From Melolontha melolontha (Eukaryota > Arthropoda > Insecta > Coleoptera > Scarabaeidae): a stretch of DNA of 64,000 nucleotides. The notes below the pieces were generated by a model. That model was not told where the DNA came from and searched no databases. It was given only the letters and a program-made list of their open reading frames with translations. Below are positions 30,353-40,755 of the stretch, one piece after another. How positions within the stretch are numbered: the stretch's first letter is position 1; each line of letters starts with the position of its first letter. The translations under genes were made by a program, and so were the position numbers. The DNA is taken from assembly GCA_935421215.2 (NCBI GenBank), contig OW285235.1, positions 220,111,049 to 220,175,048 on the forward strand, read 5' to 3'.

Positions 30353-32345
30353 CTAACTATCCATCTTATTCTTTGTGTTGGACGCCATAAGTTCAGACAT
30401 TTGAGCACAGTGCTCTTTGTACCACCCCCCTAGGTCTCCCACTTCTACCCTGTTAGCCTTGCGCCCTCGATAAAAGCCACTATCTGCCTCAGATGAAAGT
30501 CCCTTCAGTTTTTCACAAGTGCAAATCACATGAAGACTTGTTTCCTCCTGTTTTTCGCATTTGCTATACCAGAGCTCAATAACCAAGCCTATGCTGTACA
30601 CAAGCTTCCTTAAAGAACGGTGTCCGGCTAGCAAACCGGTAATACTTTTATATTTCTTTTTTATTACTACGACTTAGGTTGGCTAAAAGCCTAGCGATTA
30701 CCTCCTCTAGTAGTGTCTTAGTATGAAGCTGACCTTCTGTTAGCCTCCTTTTGTTTTTATGTTACCCTTTTAACCATAACCTGATCTCCATTCCAGGACA
30801 ATCCTGGTCCTATGAAGTTCCTCCTAGAACCTTCCTTGGCCAGTTCGTCGGCCATGTCATCGCATTGCCTTTAATCTCCTCATGTCCTGGCACCCATATC
30901 AGTGAGACGGTATTGTCTTGTACCAGTCTATTGAGGACCTGTTCACAATGTTTCACCATTGTAAACCTGGTAGATGGATTCATAGTGGCTTTAATAGACG
31001 CCTAACTATCAATCATTATGTTGATTTTTTTATTTGCACAGCCGGCCGCGACTGCAAACAATTAAGCCTGGAAAAACGTTGTATGTTTTCCCAGACTTAT
31101 TGATATCTTCCTTCTCGAGCACATTCCATACAAATCTACACATGTGCCCCGATTAGATTATGATCCATCCACGTACCCGATACCGGCACCCCAATCGCTT
31201 GAGTGACTTTTGAGTAACTGTTCCTTGGTCGGTATAGATATGTTCAGCTTAGTTGTAAACATAATCTCAGATACCATACCGTCCACTGGCATTTATAATA
31301 TCGGTTTCCAAGTATAGTTCCCGGAATCTCTATGGCCGGTTCACCCTTATTAGGACGCTATAAGCCTTTGGCCTTCAACATCAGGATCGCAGCCATGACC
31401 TGCGCTTTCACAAATAGTTCCAGCGGAGGGAGACAAAGGCCTTCATGGAGACAGTTCCCATGCTGTTCATCAAATCTTGCTTCTATTTTTAGAGTACGGT
31501 AGTGGGCGGTGCGGCTCATGTATGGGCCCATTGTCGGCCCATGTTGGCTAGTTGTGGGATTTTGACAATTTATTCGCTTTTTCTATACGAAATATTGTCA
31601 ATCCTTTTTAAATACCAGAGTAATTTCCAACATAGTTTCTGACCTATGTCTGCATTCATTCGTATGGTATACGCAGACGGGTGCGTACCGTAATTCATTA
31701 ATTTACATGGGCGTGAAATATTTTAATAGGCTACCGTCGTACAACAAAGCTTAAAATAATTTCAAGCGAAAATGCAGGTGTTGCTTCTGAGGCGAGTATT
31801 GTACTTGTTGAATGAGCTCGTTGTGGATTGACGTTGGAATCTCCTCCGTTTTTGTTTTGTGGATATGATGTGTGAATCTCTTATTGGTTGTGTCTGTGCT
31901 TTATTTATTGTGTAACATGGTCATTTTATTTATAGTGTTATATAAATGTGTTATTATATTATATTGTAATGTTGTATAAATACCATTCTGCCGTCCATGC
32001 ACGATATGTGCTTTTTCGATAGAAAATAAATAAACTAACATGACACCAGGGATTTCCAACAGAGCCTGTCGCTCGAAAGTCTTGTCTTAAAGAGCTCCAT
32101 AGATAATCGTTGGTTTAATTACTACAGTCTAGAATCAGTGTACCACATTTAGTTTTAGTCCCCAGGTCTTGCTAAGAGTTCTTCTACATCACCACGCCCT
32201 GTCTGTCACTTTGACTAGGTGTCTGCTCCAATTCAGTTTCGCATCAAGTGTTATGCCTAGATACTTCACTTTATTGGTTAGTTCTAATTCTTGTCCGAAC
32301 AGTCTAACGCTACCCAGATCATTTAGTTTCTCATTTTGGTAAAAA
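30353..32345 (-). pseudogene. I/Jockey-type non-LTR retrotransposon: RT thumb and RNase H relic
   Basis: The minus strand holds the segment after the RT palm (VKYLGITLDAKLNWSRHL, RTLSKTWGLKLNVVHW at 32060-32340). RNase H pieces follow: YVDGS with ISISLGKHTTFFQA (about 31080-31170), then VSLIWVPGHEEIKGNAM and ADELAK (about 30830-30930). The C-terminal tail is LAGHRSLRKLVYSIGL, with a cysteine/histidine motif KCEKQEETSLHVICTCEKL (30500-30630). Many stops and shifts. A segment of about 500 bp at 31545-32055 has no protein homology and may be an insertion. Carrying an RNase H after the RT fits the I/R1 side of non-LTR elements. Confidence 0.75.
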
Positions 32346-32559
32346 CTACCAACTAGTTTTTTTTTTGTTGATTAACTATTTAACTAATACGTGGCTGATT
32401 AGACTGCAGAGTAAAAAAATTAAATACCTATTGTTCAAGATGCAAAATATATTTAATCTTTAAACAAAATTCTCACAAAGTTCTAGGACCCAGTGGCCTT
32501 TCAATTTATGTAAGCCGTCTAAAAAGCAATTTTTCGTAAGTACCGTCAATATATGCATT

Positions 32560-33420
32560 TGTGTCTATTAACCTCATCATTTGTTCGAAATCTCATACCA
32601 CCAACCCATTTCGTCGAGTTTTAGAAAAAGAAAAAAAATACACTGAGGTACACCTGGTGTATTGTATAATAGAGATTGTTCCGTATTCTGATGAAGCAAA
32701 CTTTTTTCTGAATAAAAATTTTCAAATATATTGGTGCTTTTTCAGTTCGGCATTGAAATGTGTCAGTACTTCAGCATAATATTGGCCAGTTATTATGCTT
32801 CCCTTCCAATAGTTAATAAAGACTATCTATCCCTTTAAAATACCAAAAAATCAAGGCCATAATTTTATTGGTAGAAAAACTGTTTTTGCCTTTTTAGGAA
32901 CACCTTTCTTCAGAAAAAGTACGTTGTTTTGATGTGTGTAGTAATGTATCCATGTTTTATATATGGTGACATATTTACGAAAAAATTCTCTTTAATTGGG
33001 TTTGAACTTAGACATACTGTCATTTAAAAAATTGTAACACGCGTTCGCATTTGCTCACCAGTAAGCACACACGCCATGCATCTTAAGGTTAACTTTATCA
33101 TATTTAAATGTTTATGCAAAATATTGCGTACCCACTCCGTAGAGATATTTACTCCACACACTTTTATTCGGCGGTCGCTCTTTATAATAGGATGGGACTT
33201 TATTTAGAATTTCTGAAGAGCAAATGGAGACGCCGGGCGTTCAGTATCTTCTGTGATGATGTGACGACTTTCCAATTCCATGTACATGATAATATTTATG
33301 TAGCTTTTCTTCAGTTTCTTCAATGTTTCTTTTGTCTATTTTTTCTCCATATGAATACAAAAGCAACAGGTAGCTTAAGCGATTATAAAAACTTGTCTAT
33401 CTTACAGATTTGAGCGAAAT
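32560..33420 (-). pseudogene. mariner transposase relic
   Basis: GVNISTEWVRNILHKHLNM is the most conserved word (second helix-turn-helix). Before it come MELESRHIITEDTERPA and after it ACVLTGEQMRTRVTIF, corresponding to the family order up to the catalytic domain. The remainder (SPYIKHGYITTHIKT, then FLFLKLDEMGWW near 32610) is recognisable only by order. Numerous stops. No terminal repeats found, so this is an old truncated copy. Confidence 0.6.
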
Positions 33421-33521
33421 TTGGACAATAGACTTATAAAGCAGGATTAAAATCAGAGATATACTATATGGCGTCAACTTACCCCTCTTCCCCCTGAGAA
33501 GGACTAAGTTGTTCTAATTTC

Positions 33522-35980
33522 CGGCGGAGCCGAGTTCGTTCCCAAATCCGCAGGTAATAAAATGATATAGACCGAATTCGTTCCGGAGTCTTAGCCGAAT
33601 TCGTTCCCAAAGTTGCCGGTGTATACATTAAGAGGATTAAGAGATAATGAGATATTTTAAGTGTAACACATTTATAATAAAACTATAAGATAGAGTAAAT
33701 GCTATGTATATATAATGAGAATTTCATTACCCGATCAGAAACCAATATGCATACAGCAGACCGATTTTCATGTCGCCGGTTAGAAGTACCGCCCTCGAGA
33801 TGCGCACGAAATTCATAGGTAGGGGAACCTCTGGCATCGCTTATTATCCCTTACTACGTCCCAATGCACGTCTCGCACAAAGTGTTTGCATTTCACTTTT
33901 CGAACACTGACCCTTACTTGACGCACGTACAAATTCTCCCACCGGCCACATGAAAATCGGTCTGCTGTACATTGCGTGCTATTATCCCTTCCTCTAATTA
34001 CTCCTAAATTTGTCAAAGTTTACCTGGTAAGATATTTTGCAATAACAAACAGTTTTACTTTTGACGTTGTAAGTTGAAGTAATAATAACTAATAAGCCAT
34101 GAGTGTTGTACAGTTTGAACAAAGTGAAAAAGGAAAAACATGCTGGTGTTGGATGGTTATAAATTTACATTTCATAAAGAGTTGGCCAATGGTATTAAAA
34201 GATGGACTTGTACGTCGCGTTGTAAAACAAATTTGTGCAAAGCATTGTTAAAAACCGAAGGTCCGACAACAGTGTAGTGCAAATGTCGGCAATACATAGT
34301 CACGATAAAATTACAACTGAAATAATTAATAGAAATATATTAAGTAACGGTCTGAAATGTAAAGCAGTTGATGATTTATGCGAACGTCCTATGAAACGTG
34401 TACATAAAGAACTGCAAAATAGGCACATTGAGACACTTACTGTTAATGACGTGAACTGTATTAGGAAGAATATATAGCAAGCGAGAAAATCAGTTTTACC
34501 AAAATTACCAAAAAATGTTTACGCCATACATCAACGGTTAAAGCAACTGCCAATAGAAACAAATAAGCAGGAAACATTTTTATATGTGAACGATGAAGAA
34601 AATCACATCATAATGTTTTCATGTAAAACAAATTTAGAATTTATGTGCGAAAATATAACAACATTATATGCAGATGGAACATTTGAATATTGTTCTAGAT
34701 TCTTTCTACAACTATTCACTATCCATGGAATCAAGAATAACCACTATATACCTCTCGCGTATTTTTTTACTCCCAAATAAGAGATTTGAAACTTATCAAT
34801 CAGCGTTTCGTTATTTGGTGCAAGAATGCCAAAAACTTGGTTATAATTTTTTTCCCAAACTATTTACGGTAGATTTTGAAATTGCGATTCATAAAGCTAT
34901 TTCTGCTGTTTTTCCAACAACTGTCGTTAAAGGATGCCGTTTTCATTTAGGTCATTCTTGGTAAGTAATTATTGTGGTTTCTTAAAATAACTAATTTTAA
35001 TATTTATGTTTTCCAATTATTGACAGGTGGCGCCAAATTCAAGAATTGGGTCTCTCCACTAAATTTCGGAATAAAGACTCAGAAACATCACATTTTTTAA
35101 CCTACGTTTTGGTCTTCCCTTTTTAAACCCTTAAACCCCAAGTACGTTTAAGAATGTTTTATTGAAAATTTCATGTCGTTGCGACCAGACAACGCAAGTG
35201 TAATATTATTTTTAGACTATTTAGTTGATACATATATTTCTGAGGATGCTACTTTTCCACCACAAATTTGGGTAGAAATGTCGTCGTCGACACAAAAAAC
35301 CACAAATGCGTGCGAATCTTTTCACGCTAAATACAACTCATGCTTCTACACACCACATCCTAACATTCACCAATTTCTTAGTGTATTAAAAAATGTTCAA
35401 ATTGATTCGTATATAAAACAAAAAAGTAGCGCAGTTGTAAAACCAGGTATGATCATTCACTAATAAAAAGAACGGAGTTTGTAGATACGAAAATTAAAGA
35501 TTTTATAAATGGAAAAATTAATAGGTTTCAATGTATGCAGTCTATTTCACACAGATTTAAAATACATGCAAATGTGCATAATATTAACGAAAAGTGAATA
35601 AAGGTAATAAATATTTTGACATAATTTTGCACGTTGTATATATTTGCTGTATAATATGTACATATAATGTATTTGAATGTTTGACTATTTTAAAAAGTGC
35701 CATGCACTTAAAATATGTGTAACCGACAATAACCACGAGATTGCACGTGTGTATATATTTGTTATAATATGTATATTTGTAAATATTTTTGTATATTGTA
35801 TTTGAATACATACATGTTTGCTATGGTTTGAGTATTTTTAAAAACGCCTTCATCCTTATCTTTTAATCCTCTAATGTATACACCTACAACTTTGGGAACG
35901 AATTCGGCTAAGACCCCGGAACGAATTCGGTCGATATCATTTTGTTACCTGCGGATTTGGGAACGAACTCGGTGCCGTCC
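33522..35980 (+). mobile_element. MULE B: Mutator-like transposon with about 120-bp terminal repeats
   Basis: Left and right ends are near-identical inverted repeats of about 120 bp, containing three iterations of CCGARTTCGTTCC per end. The outermost bases differ slightly (CGGCGGAGCCGAG left, GGACGGCACCGAG right). CTAATTTC flanks both sides (33514-33521 and 35981-35988), an 8-bp duplication. Confidence 0.9.
34099..35597 (+). pseudogene. FLYWCH-MULE transposase of MULE B, with one intron and several frame breaks
   Basis: The FLYWCH finger reads LVLDGYKFTFHKELANGIKR, then WTC, C and HSHD, with a shift near 34270. The catalytic part shows YADGTFEYCSRFFLQL, TVDFEIAIHKAISAVF and GCRFHLGHSW, and later TTNACESFHAKYNS with the candidate Glu. 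Breaks include a stop at 34475-34477, a shift near 34775 and another near 35120. A 66-bp intron fits GTAAGT at 34961 to GACAG at 35026 and restores HSWWRQIQ. It is related to MULE A by domain order but clearly diverged. The end is at TGA 35595-35597. Confidence 0.8.
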
Positions 35981-36120
35981 CTAATTTCAGTTTCTTAAAA
36001 ATTAGTTTATACCTGGACGCCTTATAAAGTGTTATAAAGTATAAAGCGATTTTTTGTGCTAGCTTCACTATTCCCTATGTCCAACGTTGTGTAATTTTAC
36101 CTATTGACGATGACAACTTT

Positions 36121-36352
36121 TAACGCAAAGAAATAAGTAATTAAACTTCTGGTTTCAAAAATTCTTTTATTGTAAATACCAATACAATATTGTTTCGCCA
36201 TACAATGGCTTCATCAGGTGAATGAATACTGGCATTGGTAAAAGTATTCATCCACCTGATGAAGCCATTGTATGGCGAAACAATATTGTAGTGGTATTTA
36301 CAATAAAAGAATTTTTGAACCCAGAAGTTTAATTACTTATTTCTTAGCGTTA
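36121..36352. repeat. Inverted pair of Penelope-type termini with hammerhead motifs
   Basis: Two arms of about 109 bp face each other around a spacer of about 14 bp. Each contains CTGATGAAGCC, a loop, GGCGAAACAATATTGTA, and ends with AATAAAAGAATTTTTG. The right arm is annotated as a ribozyme candidate; the left has T in place of the first stem I base after the cleavage site. The outer parts include GCGTTA and AAGAAATAAGTAATTAAAC. Confidence 0.75.
36252..36294 (+). ncRNA. Minimal hammerhead ribozyme candidate
   Basis: Order: CCAC (stem I), CTGATGA (36256-36262), A, GCC-loop-GGC (stem II), GAAA (36277-36280), the rest of a very short stem III (ACA/TGT around an AT-rich turn), TA at the cleavage site, then GTGG (stem I). 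All conserved core bases of the CUGANGA and GAAA strands are present. Tiny stem III hammerheads of this type are known from Penelope-like elements. The NUH triplet is GUA, so H17 is A. Self-cleavage is inferred. Confidence 0.65.
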
Positions 36353-37172
36353 CAATGCAGTTTCAATAAGTATTTCCTTCGTCAATTAACTATGACAACT
36401 TTTATTGTCGATGTCGATATTTAGGATACGAGTATTAATTGTGCTAAGGGGGTTTTATACCTTTATAAAGTTTTTACCTAAGTCTACAAAGAAATACTGG
36501 CATAGACATGTATAAGATTTTATCGATATTAATAAGATTTTGTTGGAGAAAACTTTACGCAGTGACAACAATACATTTTATCTTTGTTACGAGTTCAAGA
36601 ATCAAATTGAAATGTTCATGGATTTCCCCGCCTTTTTGTAAAAACTAATAAATAAATAACAAATACACATAGATAAGATGCGAAGACGACAAAACTTAAC
36701 GGTTGACCAGTTGAAGGGTATAGAAATATTTATTAAGGAAACGGATCGTTTAAACGCTTCTGTTACCGCTTGAACACATTTATTTTGATATATTTGCCTG
36801 CAGCCTGCAAAACCGTAAATGAAACGATCTTTCCTAAAAATATATGAGCAGATGGATTTGAACGACTCGAATAAAAATAATTTAGTTGTGTCTTGTAGAA
36901 CCAACATCAATTTTATTATATCCTTTATTGTACTTTTTATAAGTAAACTTATACGTATGCTACGTTAGTCCTCCAAAAATGAGAAAGTAAGGCAATTTAT
37001 TATATAACCCGAGCCGAGACATTTTTTTAAATTTAATAGTTAATACGTTCATAGAAGTTTTCAGTTTTATAAATACTAAGGTATTGCATTATTTATCTTA
37101 TCATTTACTATATTTTGAAATATAAATATTTATGTTATTTTTGAGAAATAACAGTATTTTATATATCAAGAA
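36353..37172. other. Gene-free stretch
   Basis: AT-rich. The minus-strand frame at 36602-36910 has no recognisable motif. Confidence 0.45.
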
Positions 37173-37266
37173 GGAAAAGTAACATTTTAAAGAACAATAA
37201 AGTTACTTAAGGCCGAGGCGACAGCCGAGGACGGAATTACTTACGAGGACTTTAAAAATACTTTCC
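37173..37266. repeat. Imperfect palindrome upstream of Crypton fragment
   Basis: The ends GGAAAAGTAACATTTTAAAG and CTTTAAAAATACTTTCC are imperfect inverted repeats around a GC-richer core with GGCCGAGGCGAC and GCCGAGGACGG. It is a looser example of the palindromes beside the other recombinase copies. Confidence 0.5.
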
Positions 37267-37499
37267 ATTTATGGTGAATAGAGCAGAGCGGTTTATTTCA
37301 TACTGCAACTCTAATGAATTTTAAATAAAAGGATGTGAATTTATTTCATACTCATGACAAAAATGACATTTATATCTCGCAGAAATTATTCGTATAGATT
37401 AAGTAAGCGGTAACATAATATAGCAATGGAAGTGTCTTTGAAATAAAAATAAAAAAGCCGCGTCAATTTTCTGTATTTTATTAGATTATTCGTTTTAAA

Positions 37500-37649
37500 A
37501 TGGGTACAAATGAGATATCGCAATATATTCTGGATGAAGTTGATAGCGTGAAGAAGAATTTGATGCCACGTAAGTCACAAAATCAATACAAAAAGGAATA
37601 CCGGTGTTTTGTGAGTGGAAAAACAAAAACGCATTTTCACTGTAAATGA
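37500..37649 (+). pseudogene. Crypton-like N-terminal fragment (copy 4)
   Basis: MGTNEISQYILDEVDSVKKN is followed by LMPRKSQNQYKKEYRCF, which matches the N-terminal pattern of copy 1 (LLPVKSKKLYMNTYKDFLDW). It stops at 37647-37649 and nothing further of the recombinase follows. Confidence 0.6.
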
Positions 37650-37727
37650 AGATGTGCTTTTATTTAATATTTTTTAATAAGGTAAGCAATTTTAAAAAGT
37701 ACAGAAATAAAATAACAAAAATGATAA

Positions 37728-37860
37728 TAATTACTAGCTGTCCGTAGTCCGGCGTTGCTCAGACACATTCTATAACTTAAAACTTCCTTTGTGTTAACTG
37801 CCATTAACCGATATAAAATTTTTGTTTTTTCTCTAGCTAAACAGCGAATCAATGATATTT
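37728..37860. repeat. Possible non-autonomous retroelement head
   Basis: ACTAGCTGTCCGTAGTCCGG followed by CGTTGCTC resembles the degenerate start ACTAGCTAATCCCGACCACG at 45713. Both look like the common insect repeat whose other end may be at 47360-47545. Low confidence. Confidence 0.3.
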
Positions 37861-38129
37861 TATTATAATTAATCTATGACTCCAATGCCTTTGGATACAC
37901 TACATTCTTCGTTATTTCATCTCGTGCATAAACAAACAGGGCAGATGTTTCCCAATTTGCAAACATGTTACATATGCACATGTGGATTGATAATTTCCAG
38001 CTGTTGCAATTACACATAGCAATTCGATTACTGTGCTTGCATACAAAAATACATTGCTTACCTTAATGTCGAGGTAGTTGCCATTCTGTAGAGATAATTG
38101 TTAAGAGACAATTTGATAACAGTATGCAT

Positions 38130-38545
38130 ATGTGCAGTTGCGGCCCTTAAAAACCCAGACACTTAAATACAAAAACATTTTAAATTGTGTAAACTGTTTT
38201 TAAAAGCTACTCAAACCAGTTATTGGCGTAGAATGCAAAATGTATTGCAAAAATAGTAAATTAAAAAACATTATTAACAAAACTGCAGATAGTGCCGTAC
38301 TTTACTTAAATTTCAAAAATATCGTTTCGAATATCAGAATACAGAACTTTACTTCAAAATTAGTATTTTGTTTTGATAATAAATTTTTCTAATTCTGATA
38401 ATAGACTATGGATTTGTCAAATGCGACATTGTCATCAAAATGACTCATGAAAATTTGATTTACACACATGACAAAATTTTAAATTTTTGACATTCATGTC
38501 AAAATCGCGTGTCTTAGTTTTCAAGGGTCGCAACCATACATATAT
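38130..38545 (+). repeat. Dispersed repeat R1+R2, longest copy
   Basis: It combines the segments seen separately at 19190-19480 and 24005-24080, in the same order and orientation. No coding capacity or terminal repeats recognised. Confidence 0.55.
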
Positions 38546-38554
38546 GCATAGAAG

Positions 38555-38670
38555 ATTTTCTTTATTTGGCGATTTAAGATCTGTTTTAATTGAATATTTA
38601 TTTGTTTAAGACACTTTAACTCTTAAATACATGTTTCAGCACTTGTGGCATTTTTTGACTTGTGACTTTT
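38555..38670 (-). repeat. Diverged Penelope-type terminal repeat
   Basis: Read on the minus strand it gives TGCCACAAGTGCTGAAACATG, in parts (TGCCACAAGTGC, GCTGAAACATG), then ACAGATCTTAAATCGCC. This is the order of the better-preserved copies (GCCGAAACATGTAG ... CAGACCTTTAATCGCC). Confidence 0.5.
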
Positions 38671-39219
38671 TTTTAATACAAATATTCAATTGCATATAAT
38701 TATCAAAAGTGACATACTCGTATTATATTTCGTACTGTCATATTTTATGTCACATTGTCATGGTTTTTATATAATGATTTAAAATTACATTACGATTTTT
38801 TCTTATAGAAATTCATGTTTCACTATTGTTAATACTTTAATATTTGCCGATAAAATTTGGAAAAAAATATGAAAACATCCTCTCGCACACCATAAGGAAA
38901 GATACACACCAAATTTTATCAAAATCAATTTAGTGGTTTGTGAGTCTATGAGAACAAATGAAATGTTTGATTTATACAGGGTGTTTGTTCATTCGTTGAT
39001 ATAATATAAACAGTATGTATATGTACGTCAAGCATTTCAGTATATTTTTTAAATTGTGTTGATTTTTAAGAAAAAGTCAACGTTTTTATGTTAGGCGGTA
39101 TACCTTGTGTTGAGGTAGGTAAGTGATAAAGTAGAACAGTCCAGTGACCTGTACAAAAAAGAAAACGTAGTAAATAAGTATGCCTTAAATGTAGGTGTAG
39201 GTTTCCGCGGTCGTTCTCT

Positions 39220-39603
39220 AGATGTAGATCTCGGTTTCCGGGTTGGAACCGCGTCGAGTTAGGCGTAATTTCCAACGTTTCGTCCACTGTTTCAAGGGAC
39301 ATCTTCAGGGCTATACGTAGATGTTCGTCGTTTCGCAGTAGCTTGAAGAATGCTATGACAAAGACCGGTGCAACTTATATAGGGGGGACCGGGTCAGATG
39401 GTGGCCTGCTATTGAGTGGGGACAATGAGCCAATGGCATGCGTCGTATGGGCGTGGTGGTCTCTGTCATAGCATTCTTCAAGCTACTGCGAAACGACGAA
39501 CATCTACGTACAGCCCTGAAGATGTCTCTTGAAACAGTGGACGAAACGTTGGCAATTACGCCTAACTCGACGCGGTTCCAACCCGGAAACCGAGATCTAC
39601 AAT
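39220..39603. repeat. Inverted pair of terminal units with hammerhead-like core
   Basis: Arms of about 140 bp (39220-39361 and 39462-39603) are almost identical and inverted. Reading outward from the centre, each has CCTGAAGATGTCC, a loop, GTGGACGAAACGTTGG. CTGAAGA fits the CUGANGA box, GTCC/GGAC makes a 4-bp stem II, and GAAA follows. No clean stem III with NUH site is apparent. This is the same general layout as the pairs at 36121 and 43694 but different sequence. Confidence 0.7.
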
Positions 39604-39853
39604 TATGCCTTAGTTTGCTTTTTATTATCAGACTGGTCATTCATAAAATTATTTCTATTTACACGACAACAGATTTACGAAAACAAACATTTGGTTTAAA
39701 GGTTGCTGCACGTTCGCTTTATGTAAACACATTTGTCTATGATGAATTAAAGACCTATTCACCTACTTAAGATATCCGATTATAATATATTTAATTAAAT
39801 TGTTTTTCTATTGAAAGCGACTCAACGTTTTCTAGTTCGTTTGAAATGTACGA

Positions 39854-40428
39854 TTACATCAATTGCTCAAAATTCTCACCATTCTCTTGAATAGATAATC
39901 TGGTGCGACGTATAAGTGATTCACGAACATTTTGAAACAAATTGCGTTCACGTTCATGATTTGTTTCCGCAATAATACGTTCACGCAACTCGTCAATATC
40001 GTTGGCCTCCGTTACATAGACTCGCTCATTTCAATATCCCCACAGCAAGAAATCAATTGGATTTGGGTCCAGCGACCATGGTGGCCAATGCACTGGCCCA
40101 CCGCTGTCTATCCAGCGATCTCCAAACACATCATTCAAATATTCACCCGAACAAAATGCACAGGTGACCAGTGATGTTGATGCCACTTCGACACGCCGAT
40201 ATTCAAAGAAATATCTTCTAGTAATCCGGACAGAATATTCTGTAAAAAATCCCAATAAACTTGTCCGTTCAAACGCGGCGGTAAGAAAAATGGCCCATCA
40301 ATGTAATTATTTATTATACCGATCCATACATTTAACGAAAATCGGTGTTGATGGTTAGCTGGTCTAATCGCTAATATGAACATTAAAGTTTCAGTGGTAA
40401 ATATCTTAATATGACACTGTAAGCGCAA
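39854..40428 (-). pseudogene. DD41D-type mariner transposase relic, C-terminal half
   Basis: HQHRFSLNVWIGIINNYIDG, PFFLPPRLNGQVYWDFLQN and LLEDISLNIG match the order of the intact gene at 41775 (WSLNVWAGILGTRIIG, LTGAIYLNFLQ). In another frame come EYLNDVFGDRWIDSGGPVHW and PIDFLLWGY with the third Asp, then VTEANDIDELRERI and SIQENGENFEQLM to the stop at 39854-39856. The second catalytic region is mutated (WHQHHWSP). Confidence 0.75.
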
Positions 40429-40694
40429 TAGCCCCTTGCGTTCGACAAATGGGTCTATTGTTCATAGGTCAGCATTTTTACTTTAAATAACAGTCGATGG
40501 CATAAAACTTACATAGAAGGCACATACACACATACACTATCTATACAGACCGCCTTAAAAACATTTTCCTATATTTTCTTCTTTTTTTTCCGCGCTTATT
40601 TGAAAACATTTTCTACGCAATTTTTTTGGAAAAACATTATAAAATTTGAGAACTTTATATCCTCCAAATTAGGAAAACGAGTGATCAACTACCC

Positions 40695-40696
<2 letters not shown>

Positions 40697-40752
<56 letters not shown>
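40697..40752. repeat. (TA)n microsatellite between two mariner ends
   Basis: TA run separating the end of the relic at 38977-40696 from the start of the long-repeat mariner. Both elements target TA. Confidence 0.9.

Positions 40753-40755
<3 letters not shown>

Larger units (their letters stand above)
38977..40696 (-). mobile_element. DD41D-type mariner relic carrying a nested palindrome
   Basis: The ends CAGGGTGTTTGTTCATTCGTT and (inverted) CAGGGTAGTTGATCACTCGTT agree at 17 of 21 positions, each next to TA (38975-38976 and 40697-40698). Inside are a decayed transposase and an inserted hammerhead palindrome (about 39090-39640). Confidence 0.65.

Noticed and set aside
31541..32039. A solo LTR starting TGTTGG and ending CTAACA within the I/Jockey relic
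   Set aside because: The ends match for only a few bases and the flanking four bases differ, so there is no target duplication to support it.
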